A stretch of DNA of 64,000 bases, from NCBI RefSeq assembly GCF_006716885.1, contig NZ_VFPU01000001.1, positions 2,170,001 to 2,234,000 on the forward strand. The letters run 5' to 3'. Origin of the DNA: Ornithinimicrobium humiphilum. GTDB lineage: Bacteria; Actinomycetota; Actinomycetes; Actinomycetales; Dermatophilaceae. The position numbers and the translations under genes were made by a program. Shown here in pieces: positions 39,424 to 50,358 of the stretch. The notes under the pieces are model-generated. The model saw nothing but the letters and a program-made list of their open reading frames with translations. It ran no database searches and was not told where the DNA came from. Position 1 is the first letter of the stretch. Each line of letters opens with the position of its first letter.

Positions 39424-40506
39424 ATGACTGTGCGCGTCTACAACTTCTCCGCCGGCCCGGCCACCATGCCCCTCGAGGTTCTCGAGCGCGCGCAGTCCGA
39501 GCTCCTCGACTGGCGAGGTTCCGGCATGTCGGTGATGGAGATGTCCCACCGGAGCAAGGAGTTCGTCTCCATCGCCGCCGAGGCCGAGGCCCGGCTGCGT
39601 TCCCTGCTCGGGGTGCCGGACGACTACGCGGTGCTCTTCCTCCAGGGTGGCGCGACCGGCCAGTTCGCGGCGGTGCCGCTGAACCTGACGCCCGCCGGCG
39701 CGAGCGCGGCCTACGTCAGCACCGGCTCCTGGAGCAAGAAGGCGATCGCCGAGGGCCGGAAGTACCTCGACGTCCAGGTCGTCGCGGACGAGAAGGCCTC
39801 CAACTACGCCACCGTGCCGGCCGAGGGCAGCCTCGAGGTGCCCGAGGGCGCCGCCTACCTGCACTACACCCTCAACGAGACCATCGGCGGCGTCGAGTTC
39901 CCCTACGTGCCGCAGGTCGACGTGCCGCTGGTCACCGACGCCAGCTCCACGATCCTGTCCCGGCCGCTGGACGTCTCGAAGTTCGGCGTCATCTACGCCG
40001 GCGCCCAGAAGAACCTCGGCCCCGCCGGGCTCACGCTCGTCGTGGTGCGCAAGGACCTGCTGGGCCAGGCCCGGCCGGAGACCCCCTCGGTGCTGGACTG
40101 GTCCGCGATGGCCGAGGCCGACTCGATGCTCAACACCCCGCCGACCCTGGCCTGGTACCTCGTCGGCCTGGTGCTGGAGTGGGTCGAGCAGCAGGGCGGC
40201 CTGGAGTCCATGGCCGAGCGCAACCGCGCCAAGGCCGAGCTGCTCTACGGCGCGATCGACGCCTCCGACTTCTACTCCAACCCCGTCGCCCCCGCGGCCC
40301 GCTCCTGGATGAACGTCCCCTTCCTCGTCCCGGACCCTGCCCTGGAGAAGCCATTCGTGGCGCAGGCGGCCGAGGCCGGTCTGTCCGGGCTCGGCGGGCA
40401 CCGCAGCGTGGGCGGCATGCGCGCGAGCCTCTACAACGCCATGCCGCTCGAGGGTGTCCAGGCCCTCGTCGACTTCATGACCGACTTCGAGAAGCAGAAC
40501 GGCTGA
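39424..40506 (+). CDS. serC: Phosphoserine aminotransferase
   Basis: 360 aa. VRVYNFSAGPATMP starts the fold, and the PLP lysine is in YAGAQKNLGPAG (about 192-200). It makes 3-phosphoserine in serine synthesis. The start is uncertain: GAGG directly abuts ATG 39424, so it cannot serve that codon, but it is 6 nt from GTG 39430, which gives MRVYNFSAGP. The ATG is kept here because homologs often have a few residues before this block. serA follows after 4 nt. Confidence 0.95.
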   Translation: MTVRVYNFSAGPATMPLEVLERAQSELLDWRGSGMSVMEMSHRSKEFVSIAAEAEARLRSLLGVPDDYAVLFLQGGATGQFAAVPLNLTPAGASAAYVSTGSWSKKAIAEGRKYLDVQVVADEKASNYATVPAEGSLEVPEGAAYLHYTLNETIGGVEFPYVPQVDVPLVTDASSTILSRPLDVSKFGVIYAGAQKNLGPAGLTLVVVRKDLLGQARPETPSVLDWSAMAEADSMLNTPPTLAWYLVGLVLEWVEQQGGLESMAERNRAKAELLYGAIDASDFYSNPVAPAARSWMNVPFLVPDPALEKPFVAQAAEAGLSGLGGHRSVGGMRASLYNAMPLEGVQALVDFMTDFEKQNG

Positions 40507-40510
40507 CCCC

Positions 40511-41701
40511 ATGACGACCTTCCCCATCCAGACCCTCAACGCGATCTCGCCGGTCGGCCTGCAGCGTCTCGACCGCTCGGTCTTCGACGTCGGCACCGAC
40601 ATCGACAGCCCCCGCGCGATCCTGCTGCGCTCCGCCGACCTGCACTCCGTCGAGCTGCCCCCGAGCCTCTACGCCGTCGCGCGCGCCGGCGCCGGCACCA
40701 ACAACATCCCGGTCGACCGCCTCGCGGCCAGGGGCATCCCGGTCTTCAACACCCCCGGCGCCAACGCCAACGCGGTGAAGGAGCTCGTCATCGCGGGCAT
40801 GCTGCTCGCGGCCCGCAACCTCTACCACGCGGCCGACTACACGAGGGACCTCGTCGCGGTGCAGGGCCTGTCCGGCGCCGACCTGGAGAAGCAGGTCGAG
40901 GCGGGCAAGAAGCAGTTCGCCGGATTCGAGCTGCCGGGCAAGACCCTCGGCGTCATCGGCCTCGGCGCCATCGGCGTGCTGGTCGCCAACGCGGCGCAGT
41001 CGCTGGGTCTGAAGGTGCTCGGCTACGACCCGAACGTCACGATCAAGGCCGCCTGGCAGCTGTCCCCGAACGTCGAGCAGGTCTCCTCCGTCGAGGAGCT
41101 GCTCTCGCGCTCGGACATGGTCACGCTGCACGTCCCGCTCGTGGACGGCACCAGGGGCATGATCAACGCGGAGCGGATCGCCCTCATGCCGCAGGGCGGC
41201 GTCGTGCTCAACTTCGCGCGGGGCGGGGTCGTCGACGAGGCCGCGGTGATCGCCGCCCTGGACTCGGGCCACCTGCACTCCTACGTCAACGACTTCCCGA
41301 CCGAGGCCGGTGCCGTGCACCCCAAGGTCATCGCGCTCCCCCATCTGGGCGCGTCGACCGGCGAGGCCGAGGACAACTGCGCGGTCATGGCGGTCGACCA
41401 GCTCGCGGACTACCTGCTCAACGGCAACATCCGCAACGCGGTCAACTTCCCGGACGTCGTGATGACCCGCACCCCGGGCACCACCCGGCTCGGCATCTTC
41501 AACGAGAACAAGCCCAACATGATCGGCCAGATCACCGCGGCCCTCGCCGCCGCGGGCCTCAACGTCTCCGAGTTCACCAACAAGTCCCGGGGCGACTACG
41601 CCTACACCCTGGTCGACGTCGAGGGCGAGGTCCGCGACGAGCTCAAGCAGGAGATCCTGGCGATCGAGGGCATCATCCGGGCCCGCAAGATCGAGGCCTG
41701 A
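40511..41701 (+). CDS. serA: Phosphoglycerate dehydrogenase (ACT-domain, short type)
   Basis: 396 aa, about 130 shorter than the mycobacterial type with an intervening domain. NAD-binding GVIGLGAIG at about 146-154, NFARGGVVDE, and the catalytic His in PHLGASTGEAE are present; a C-terminal ACT domain (about 325-396) suggests serine feedback. It starts serine synthesis by oxidising 3-phosphoglycerate, in an operon with serC. The C-terminal ACT reads GQITAALAAAGLNVSEF. Confidence 0.93.
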   Translation: MTTFPIQTLNAISPVGLQRLDRSVFDVGTDIDSPRAILLRSADLHSVELPPSLYAVARAGAGTNNIPVDRLAARGIPVFNTPGANANAVKELVIAGMLLAARNLYHAADYTRDLVAVQGLSGADLEKQVEAGKKQFAGFELPGKTLGVIGLGAIGVLVANAAQSLGLKVLGYDPNVTIKAAWQLSPNVEQVSSVEELLSRSDMVTLHVPLVDGTRGMINAERIALMPQGGVVLNFARGGVVDEAAVIAALDSGHLHSYVNDFPTEAGAVHPKVIALPHLGASTGEAEDNCAVMAVDQLADYLLNGNIRNAVNFPDVVMTRTPGTTRLGIFNENKPNMIGQITAALAAAGLNVSEFTNKSRGDYAYTLVDVEGEVRDELKQEILAIEGIIRARKIEA

Positions 41702-41712
41702 CCACCTCGTCC

Positions 41713-41769
41713 GGCCGACCCCTGCACGCCCGCCCGCTCCCGGGCTAGGGTGCCAGGCAGGGGTCGGCC
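41713..41769. repeat. Nested inverted repeat between serA and dodecin
   Basis: 13-bp perfect arms GGCCGACCCCTGC (41713-41725) and GCAGGGGTCGGCC (41757-41769) with a 31-nt loop that holds an inner GCCCG-CTCC-CGGGC hairpin and a -10-like TAGGGT (41746-41751). Terminator for serCA and promoter for the dodecin gene may be superimposed. Confidence 0.65.
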
Positions 41770-41793
41770 CCGGCCCCGCCGAGGAGGTCGAGG

Positions 41794-42003
41794 ATGAGCA
41801 ACCACGTCTACAGCGTCTCGGAGATCGTCGGGACCTCTCCCGACGGGCTGGAGGCGGCGATCACCAACGCCATCGACACCACCGCCCGCTCGGTGCGCAA
41901 CCTCGACTGGTTCGAGGTCACCGAGATCCGGGGGCACCTGGTCGACGGCGCCGTCGCCGACTGGCAGGTGGCCCTCAAGGTCGGCTTCCGGGTCGAGCGG
42001 TAG
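41794..42003 (+). CDS. Dodecin flavoprotein
   Basis: 69 aa, the standard size. YSVSEIVGTSPDGLEAAI, ARSVRNLDWFEVTEIRG and WQVALKVGFRV match dodecin; the Trp in DWFEV stacks on flavin. Dodecameric shells store flavin or FMN/CoA. A GAGGAGGTCGAGG site precedes ATG 41794. Confidence 0.95.
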   Translation: MSNHVYSVSEIVGTSPDGLEAAITNAIDTTARSVRNLDWFEVTEIRGHLVDGAVADWQVALKVGFRVER

Positions 42004-42142
42004 GTCGCCGGTGAGCCGCACCGTCCCCGGGTCCGGGCCCGGCCCCGACCCCGCGCCGCGGCGTCGACGGGTCTTCCCCGCCGGGGAGGCTTGAACCTCC
42101 GTCGAACGTCGGGCGGTCGCCTACCGTGCCACGCACGAGGCG

Positions 42143-43294
42143 ATGCCGCTCTTCGGCGTCTACGCCCTGTTCTTCGCCGACCGGGGACTGGACGCCGCCC
42201 AGATCACCACCATGCTCGCGGTGTGGTCGGTCTCCGCCTTCGTGCTCGAGGTGCCCTCCGGGGCGTGGGCCGACGTGCTCGACCGGCGCCGGCTCCTCGT
42301 GGCGGCGGGCGTCGTCTACACGGCGGCGTTCACCTGCTGGCTGCTGGTGCCCAGCTACGCCGGCTTCGTCGCGGGCTTCGTGCTGTGGTCGCTCTCGGAC
42401 GCGATGAAGTCCGGCACCTTCGAGGCCTTCCTCTACGACGAGCTGGCCGCCGTCGGCCGGGAGCACCGCTACGGGCTGGTCCGCTCGCGCGCAGAGACGG
42501 CCGGCGTGCTGACGATGGCGGTCGCGATCGCGGCCGCCGCTCCCCTGCACCGGATCGGCGGCTTCGAGCTCGTCGGCTGGGTGAGCGTCGGCGTCACGCT
42601 GGTGCACCTGCTCGTGGCGCTCTCGCTGCCCCGCGCGGCCCGCGCCGAGCCTCCCGGCCCGGACGACGTCGCGGCCGAGGACCTGCCCGAGCCGGAACCG
42701 GTCTCGGTGCAGGCCTGGCTCTCCGCCCTGCGGTCCGGGCTGGGCGAGGCCGTGGCCGCACCTGCGGTGCGTCGAGTGCTCCTGGCCTACACGACGGTCG
42801 TCGCCGTCGTGGGGCTCGACGAGTTCTTCAACCTCGTGCTGGCCGACGGCGGCACGTCGGTCGGGGTGATCGCCTGGGTGATGGCGGGCGTCGTGCTGGC
42901 CGAGGCGGTCGGGACCTGGCTCGCCGACCGGGTCGCCCGGCTCGAGGGACGCGCCCACGCGGGTCTCGTGCTCACCGGCACGCTCCTGCTCGCGGCAGGT
43001 GCCTGGACCGCGGGGAGCGGGCCGTGGAGCTTCGTCGCTCTGGGCGCCGGCTACGCGGTGGTGAGCAGTGCCTACGTCGCCGGCGACATCCGGCTGCAGG
43101 CGACCATGTCGGGCGACGCCCGCGCCACGGTCACCTCGGTGGCGGCACTGACCGCCGAGGTCGGCTTCCTGGTCACCCTCGCCCTCGTCGGGCTGGGCAC
43201 CCTCGTCGCGGACCTGTCCGTCGTCGTGGCCGGGGTCGCGCTGCTGCTGGCGGTGCCCGCCACGCTCACCGCGTGGCGGGCACCGCCGGGGTGA
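42143..43294 (+). CDS. MFS transporter
   Basis: 383 aa with about 11-12 hydrophobic segments. ADVLDRRRLL (about 49-58) is motif-A-like. Substrate unknown. ATG 42143 is the only normal start after an in-frame TGA at 42092-42094, yet the 16 codons between (ending VAYRATHEA) read like the missing start of the first helix. So the true N-terminus may be upstream, by a frameshift or odd start, or the protein is slightly truncated. GAGG lies only 2 nt before the ATG. It ends 3 nt from the convergent radical SAM gene. Confidence 0.8.
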   Translation: MPLFGVYALFFADRGLDAAQITTMLAVWSVSAFVLEVPSGAWADVLDRRRLLVAAGVVYTAAFTCWLLVPSYAGFVAGFVLWSLSDAMKSGTFEAFLYDELAAVGREHRYGLVRSRAETAGVLTMAVAIAAAAPLHRIGGFELVGWVSVGVTLVHLLVALSLPRAARAEPPGPDDVAAEDLPEPEPVSVQAWLSALRSGLGEAVAAPAVRRVLLAYTTVVAVVGLDEFFNLVLADGGTSVGVIAWVMAGVVLAEAVGTWLADRVARLEGRAHAGLVLTGTLLLAAGAWTAGSGPWSFVALGAGYAVVSSAYVAGDIRLQATMSGDARATVTSVAALTAEVGFLVTLALVGLGTLVADLSVVVAGVALLLAVPATLTAWRAPPG

Positions 43295-43297
43295 GCC

Positions 43298-45265
<1,968 letters not shown>

Positions 45266-45301
45266 GCGTCCAGGGTATGCAGTGCCCCGGGGTCACGACG
45301 A

Positions 45302-45336
45302 ATCCGTCCCCGCCGCGGCGGCCGGCGGGGACGGAT
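45302..45336 (-). terminator. Terminator after fadD
   Basis: 14-bp perfect stem ATCCGTCCCCGCCG / CGGCGGGGACGGAT with a 7-nt loop, just past the fadD stop. Confidence 0.85.
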
Positions 45337-45348
45337 ACGGGCGGGCCG

Positions 45349-47205
45349 TCAGACGGTGTCGTTCTCGACGTAGAACTCGTCCAGGGCGTCCTTGTACTTG
45401 GTGGTGACGGCCTTGCGCTTGAGCTTCATGCTCGGCGTGAGGTCACCGCTCTCGATGCTCAGGTCGTGGTCGAGGATGTGGAAGGCCTTGATCTGCTCCC
45501 ACCGGTTGAGCTTGGAGTTGAGCTCGTCGATGTAGCCCTGGACCATCTCGCGGCAGGCCTGCGAGGTGACGATCTGGCTGTAGGAGTCGCCGGCCATGCC
45601 GTTGCGCGCCGCCCAGGCCGTGATGGCCTCGGGGTCGAGGGTGACGATCGCGGAGACGAACTTGCGCCCGTCGCCCTCGATGACGAGCTGGCTGGCGTAG
45701 GGGCAGATGCCCTTGAACATCGACTCGATCATCGACGGGGCGACGTACTTGCCGCCCGAGGTCTTGAACAGGTCCTTCTTGCGGTCGGTGATCGTCAGGA
45801 AGCCGTGCTCGTCGACCTCGCCGATGTCACCCGTGGCGAACCAGCCGTCCTCGGTGAAGGCCTCGGCGGTCTGGTCGGGGAGCTGGTGGTAGCCCGGCGT
45901 GATCCCGGGGCCCCGCAGCAGGATCTCGCCGTCCTCGGCGATCCGCACCTCGGTGCCCGGCAGCGGCCAGCCCACGGAGCCGAACTTGTAGCCGCCCGCG
46001 AACGGCCGGTTGACGAAGGAGGCCGCGCTGCTCTCGGTCAGGCCGTAGCCCTCGAGGATGAGCAGCCCCATCGCGTCGAACCAGCGCGCGACGTCCTGGT
46101 TGAGCGCCGCGGAGCCCGAGATGAAGAAGCGGACGCGGCCGCCGAAGCGCGCGCGGATCTTGGAGAGCACGAGCTTGTCGGCCAGGCGGTACTTGACCGC
46201 GAGCAGGCCGCCGGGCTCGCCGCCCGCGGCGCGGATGCGCCCCACCTCGGTGCCCACGCCGGCCGCCCAGTCGAAGAGCTTGGCCTTCACGCCGCCCTCG
46301 GCGTGCATCATCGTCGTGATCTTGCCGTAGGCCTTCTCGAAGATGCGCGGAGCGGCGCCCATGAAGGTCGGCTGGACGACGCCGACGTTCTCGACGATCT
46401 TGTCGACCCGGCCGTCGACGGCGGTGGGGAATCCGATCTGCAGCGGCAGGGCCAGCAGCACCTTGCCGAAGACGTGCGCCAGCGGCAGCCAGAGGTACTG
46501 CAGGTCGTCCTGGCCGAGGATGCCGATCGCGTCGACCGCGGCGGCCTCGTAGGTCCAGGCGGAGTGGGGCAGGCGCACGCCCTTGGGGCGCCCGGTGGTG
46601 CCCGAGGTGTAGATGATCGTCGCCAGGTGGTCGGGGGTGAGCGCGTCGATCCGGGCGTCGACCAGCCCCGGCTCGGCGGCCAGCCGGGCCCGGCCGCGCT
46701 CCTCCAGCTCGGCCCAGGAGATCACCCAGTCGCCGTCGCCCTCGCCGTCGATGACCACGACCTTGAGCAGGTCGGGCAGCTCGCCACGGTGCGAGCGCAG
46801 GGTCTCGACCTGCTCGGCCTCCTCCGCGATGACCACGCGGCTCCCGGAGTCGGCCAGGATGTAGGCGACGTCGTCGTGGATGGTCGTCGGGTAGATCGTG
46901 GTCGTCGCCGCCCCCGCGCACATGACGGCCAGGTCCGCCAGCACCCACTCCAGCCGGGTGTTGGACATGACGGCCACCCGCTCCTCGGCCGCCACCCCCA
47001 GGTCGATCAGCCCGGCCGCGAGGGCGTAGGCGCGGTCACGGGTCTCGCTCCACGTCAGTGAGTGCCACTCCTCCCCCACCGGGTGACGGAAGGCCTCGCC
47101 GTCGGGCAGCGCGACCACCCGTTCGCGGAACATGTGGGCCACGCTCGGCGCCCGGTTCTCGATCCGGCTCCGGTCGACCTTCTCGTCGGTGGCGGACATG
47201 CCCAT
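45349..47205 (-). CDS. Long-chain acyl-CoA synthetase (AMP-dependent)
   Basis: 618 aa ANL-family enzyme. The AMP motif IYTSGTTGRPKG (about 188-199), the LEGYGLTES block, and DRKKDLFKTSGGKYVAP with the C-terminal MKLKRK catalytic lysine region are all present. It activates fatty acids to acyl-CoA. It resembles FadD15/AMP-ligase proteins of actinobacteria. AAGGAG with TTGACG spacing supports ATG 47205 over ATG 47199. It begins 2 nt after the rodA stop and ends at a strong terminator. Confidence 0.93.
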   Translation of the reverse strand: MGMSATDEKVDRSRIENRAPSVAHMFRERVVALPDGEAFRHPVGEEWHSLTWSETRDRAYALAAGLIDLGVAAEERVAVMSNTRLEWVLADLAVMCAGAATTTIYPTTIHDDVAYILADSGSRVVIAEEAEQVETLRSHRGELPDLLKVVVIDGEGDGDWVISWAELEERGRARLAAEPGLVDARIDALTPDHLATIIYTSGTTGRPKGVRLPHSAWTYEAAAVDAIGILGQDDLQYLWLPLAHVFGKVLLALPLQIGFPTAVDGRVDKIVENVGVVQPTFMGAAPRIFEKAYGKITTMMHAEGGVKAKLFDWAAGVGTEVGRIRAAGGEPGGLLAVKYRLADKLVLSKIRARFGGRVRFFISGSAALNQDVARWFDAMGLLILEGYGLTESSAASFVNRPFAGGYKFGSVGWPLPGTEVRIAEDGEILLRGPGITPGYHQLPDQTAEAFTEDGWFATGDIGEVDEHGFLTITDRKKDLFKTSGGKYVAPSMIESMFKGICPYASQLVIEGDGRKFVSAIVTLDPEAITAWAARNGMAGDSYSQIVTSQACREMVQGYIDELNSKLNRWEQIKAFHILDHDLSIESGDLTPSMKLKRKAVTTKYKDALDEFYVENDTV

Positions 47206-47207
47206 CG

Positions 47208-48410
47208 TCAACTCCTTCGTCGCGTTCTCCCCTGCACAGGGTGCCCAGATCCTCTCAGGTCGACCACCCCAGGCCAAGTACCTGCGCGATCCTGCTGCGC
47301 GGAGGCCAGCAGGCCCACGGCCAGCCAGCACGCGAGCATCGACGACCCGCCGTAGGAGAGGAACGGCAGGGGCAGGCCGGTGACCGGCATGAGGCCGAGG
47401 TTCATGCCGACGTTCTCGAAGACCTGGAAGGCGAACCACGCGGCCACGCCGACGGCGACCAGCCGGCCGAAGGGGTCCTCGCAGCGCAGCGCCACGAGCA
47501 GCGCCCGGACGACCAGGAAGCCCAGGAGCAGCAGCAGCCCGGACGCGCCGAGGAAGCCGAGCTCCTCCCCCACGACGGAGAAGACGAAGTCGGTCTCCTG
47601 GTAGGGCACGAAGCCGCCCTGGGTCACCGGGCCCTCCCCGAGGCCGGTGCCCGACCACCCGCCCGAGCCGATCGCGAGCCGCACCTGCCGGGTCTGGTAG
47701 CCGATGCCCTCGGGGTCCAGGGACGGGTCGCGGAAGGCCAGCAGCCGGTCCAGCTGGTAGGGGTCGAGCAGCGGCACCCGGACCGCGGCGACCACCGCCG
47801 CGACCGTGGCGAGGAGGGCGGCACCGGTCCAGCGGAAGGCGGCACCCGAGGCGGCGACCACCCCGACCGTGAGCATGCCCAGGACCAGCGCGCTGCCGAG
47901 GTCGGGCTGCAGCAGGATCAGGCCCACGGGGACGGCCGCGAGCGCCCAGGCCAGGAGCACGTCCCGCCAGCGGGGCGGCCGCAGGGGGTCACGCCCCTCG
48001 GCCAGGATCATCGCCAGGCCGATGACGAGGCCGATCTTGGCCAGCTCGGCCGGCTGCAGCGAGAAGCCGCCGGGCAGGAAGAGCCAGGAGCGGGAGCCGT
48101 TGACGGTCTGCCCCACCGGGGTCAGGACCAGGACCAGCCCGGCCACCCCCGCGAGGTAGATCCACGGGGCGGCGGCGCGCAGCCGACGCACGTCGACCGC
48201 GACCAGGGCCACGGCCCCCGCGCAGCCGACCGCGGCGTTGACCAGGTGGCGGACGGCCAGCGCCGCGCCCACCTCGCGGTGGGTCGCCGACCACACCAGC
48301 AGGGCCCCCATGAGGGACAGGCCGGCCGCGGCGACGAAGAGGCCCCAGTCGGTGCGGGCGTAACGGGCCCGCAGGGGCCGTGGGGCGAGCGAGGTCCTGG
48401 TGCCGAGCAC
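47208..48410 (-). CDS. rodA: RodA/FtsW-family peptidoglycan glycosyltransferase
   Basis: 400 aa with ten or so hydrophobic segments. GSRSWLFLPGGFSLQPAELAKIGLVIGLA and TGLPLPFLSYGGSSML are SEDS hallmarks. SEDS proteins polymerise lipid II with a cognate class B PBP. No mreCD or PBP gene is adjacent; the gene is embedded between ribF and fadD, so it is an isolated paralog. GTG 48410 is the start; its stop lies in the fadD ribosome site. Confidence 0.9.
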   Translation of the reverse strand: MLGTRTSLAPRPLRARYARTDWGLFVAAAGLSLMGALLVWSATHREVGAALAVRHLVNAAVGCAGAVALVAVDVRRLRAAAPWIYLAGVAGLVLVLTPVGQTVNGSRSWLFLPGGFSLQPAELAKIGLVIGLAMILAEGRDPLRPPRWRDVLLAWALAAVPVGLILLQPDLGSALVLGMLTVGVVAASGAAFRWTGAALLATVAAVVAAVRVPLLDPYQLDRLLAFRDPSLDPEGIGYQTRQVRLAIGSGGWSGTGLGEGPVTQGGFVPYQETDFVFSVVGEELGFLGASGLLLLLGFLVVRALLVALRCEDPFGRLVAVGVAAWFAFQVFENVGMNLGLMPVTGLPLPFLSYGGSSMLACWLAVGLLASAQQDRAGTWPGVVDLRGSGHPVQGRTRRRS

Positions 48411-48428
48411 GGTGCCGCCCCCGGCCGG

Positions 48429-49400
48429 TCAGCCGAGCAGCTCGCGCGTGCGGTCGACGTCCGTGGCCATCTGCTCCAGCAGCGCCTCGATCGAGTCGAA
48501 GCGCAGGTTGTCGCGCAGGCGCTGCACGAAGTCGACCCGGACCTGCTCGCCGTAGAGGTCGAGGTCCGTCCGGTCGAGCACGTAGGCCTCGACGGTGCGC
48601 CGGACCACGTCGTCGAAGGTCGGGTTGGTGCCCACGGAGATCGCCGCCGGCAACCGCCGGTCGGGGTGGTCCTCGGGCAGCGACGGACGCTCCAGCCAGC
48701 CGGCGTAGACGCCGTCGGCGGGCACCAGCCCCTCGCTGTCGGAGGAGAGGTTGGCCGTCGGGTAGCCGAGCTCGCGGCCCCTCTTGTGCCCGTGCACGAC
48801 CACCCCGGAGACGCGGTGAGGCCGGTCGAGGATGTCGGCGGCCAGGCGCATGTTGCCCTCGGCGATGGCGACCCGCAGCGCGCTGGAGGACCAGCTGCGC
48901 AGGCCGTCGGTCAGGTGGTCGCCCACCGTGCCCTGCACGACGACCTCGAAGCCGTGGCGCTCGCCGAGCTGCCGCATCGTGGTGATGTCGCCGGAGTTGT
49001 GCAGCCCGAAGCGGGTGTCCTCCCCCACGACGACGACCTGCGAGCGCAGACCCTCGACGAAGGTCTCGCGGACGAAGTCCTCGGGGGTGAGCCGGGCGTA
49101 CTCACGGGTGAACTCGATGACGACGACGCCGTCCAGGCCGAGCTCCTCGAGCAGGTCGAGCCGGTGCTCCAGGCTGGCGATCGCCGCGGGCGCGCGCTCG
49201 GGGTGCAGCACGGCGACGGGGTGGGGGTCGAAGGTGACGGCCACGGACGCCAGCCCGCGCTCGGCGCCGATCCGGGTCACGGTCTCGATGACGGCGCGGT
49301 GGCCCCGGTGCACCCCGTCGAAGTTGCCCAGCGTGGCGACCGTCGGGCCGAGGTCGGCGGGGACGTCGTCCAGACTGCTCCAGCGATGCACGCGCGTCAC
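48429..49400 (-). CDS. ribF: Bifunctional riboflavin kinase/FAD synthetase
   Basis: 323 aa. The N-terminal FAD synthetase domain has GNFDGVHRGH and GEDTRFG; the C-terminal flavokinase domain has GYPTANL, GVYAGWL and SVGTNPTF. It makes FMN and FAD from riboflavin. GTG 49400 begins one base after the truB TAG. It is the usual truB-ribF neighbour. Confidence 0.96.
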   Translation of the reverse strand: MTRVHRWSSLDDVPADLGPTVATLGNFDGVHRGHRAVIETVTRIGAERGLASVAVTFDPHPVAVLHPERAPAAIASLEHRLDLLEELGLDGVVVIEFTREYARLTPEDFVRETFVEGLRSQVVVVGEDTRFGLHNSGDITTMRQLGERHGFEVVVQGTVGDHLTDGLRSWSSSALRVAIAEGNMRLAADILDRPHRVSGVVVHGHKRGRELGYPTANLSSDSEGLVPADGVYAGWLERPSLPEDHPDRRLPAAISVGTNPTFDDVVRRTVEAYVLDRTDLDLYGEQVRVDFVQRLRDNLRFDSIEALLEQMATDVDRTRELLG

Positions 49401-49401
49401 T

Positions 49402-50358
49402 CTACTTCGCGCCGGCCGGGGCGAGGACCACGTGGGGGCGGGCCGTGCGGCGGCTCTCGTCCAGGATCGCCACGAGCCTGCCGTCGGGGCCGAAGGCGGC
49501 GACCGGGCCGGTGCGCCCGGGCTCGCCGGAGTCCACGCGCTGGCCGTAGCCGAGCGCGCGCGCCTCCTCCTCGGTGAGCTCGCGGGCCGGGAGGGCGGCG
49601 CGGGCGGCGTCCGCGAGGTCGACGAGGTATGCCGTGGGGCCGGGTCCCGTCTCGGGATCCAGCTGCTCGAGGGGCACGGCGTGATCGAGGGTGAGCCCGC
49701 CGACGCGGGTGCGGCGCAGCGCGGTCAGGTGCCCGCCGACCCCGAGGGCCGCGCCCAGGTCTCGGGCCAGGGCCCGGACGTAGGTGCCGGAGGAGACGTC
49801 GACCTCGACGTCCAGGTCGAGGACGCCGTCGGGCAGCGGCTCGCCGTCGGGACCGGGCTCCCCCGGCCGGCGGACGGCGAGTACGTCGAAGCGGCTCACG
49901 GTGACGGGACGGGCGGCCAGCTCGACGTCCTCGCCGGAGCGCACGCGGGCGTAGGACCGCTTGCCGTCCACCTTGATGGCGCTGACGGCACTGGGCACCT
50001 GGGCGATGTCGCCGGTCAGGCCGGCGACGGCCTCGCGCACCTGCTCGTCGGTCACCCGCGACGCGTCGGCGCCACCGGTGACCTCGCCCTCGGCGTCGTC
50101 GGTCAACGTGCTCTGCCCGAGCCGCACGGTGGCGGCATACCCCTTGTCGTGGCCGACCAGGAAGGTGAGCAGCTTGGTGCCCTTGTTGACGCCGAGCACG
50201 AGCACGCCCGTGGCCATCGGGTCGAGGGTGCCCGCGTGGCCGACGCGGCGGGTGCGGCAGAGCCGCCGGGCGCGTCCGACCACGTCGTGGCTGGTCCAGC
50301 CGGCGGGCTTGTCGACGACGAGCAGGCCGTCGCCGACGGGCGCGTCAGTCGCGGTCAT
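49402..50358 (-). CDS. truB: tRNA pseudouridine(55) synthase
   Basis: 318 aa from ATG 50358. The catalytic Asp is in GHAGTLDPMATG; the LLVVDKPAGWTSHDVV start and KGYAATVRLG are typical. It makes Psi55 in tRNA. The 5' end overlaps rbfA by 14 nt. It contains two copies of the repeated 9-mer; one uses TAT and one GCA-TAC codons. Confidence 0.95.
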   Translation of the reverse strand: MTATDAPVGDGLLVVDKPAGWTSHDVVGRARRLCRTRRVGHAGTLDPMATGVLVLGVNKGTKLLTFLVGHDKGYAATVRLGQSTLTDDAEGEVTGGADASRVTDEQVREAVAGLTGDIAQVPSAVSAIKVDGKRSYARVRSGEDVELAARPVTVSRFDVLAVRRPGEPGPDGEPLPDGVLDLDVEVDVSSGTYVRALARDLGAALGVGGHLTALRRTRVGGLTLDHAVPLEQLDPETGPGPTAYLVDLADAARAALPARELTEEEARALGYGQRVDSGEPGRTGPVAAFGPDGRLVAILDESRRTARPHVVLAPAGAK

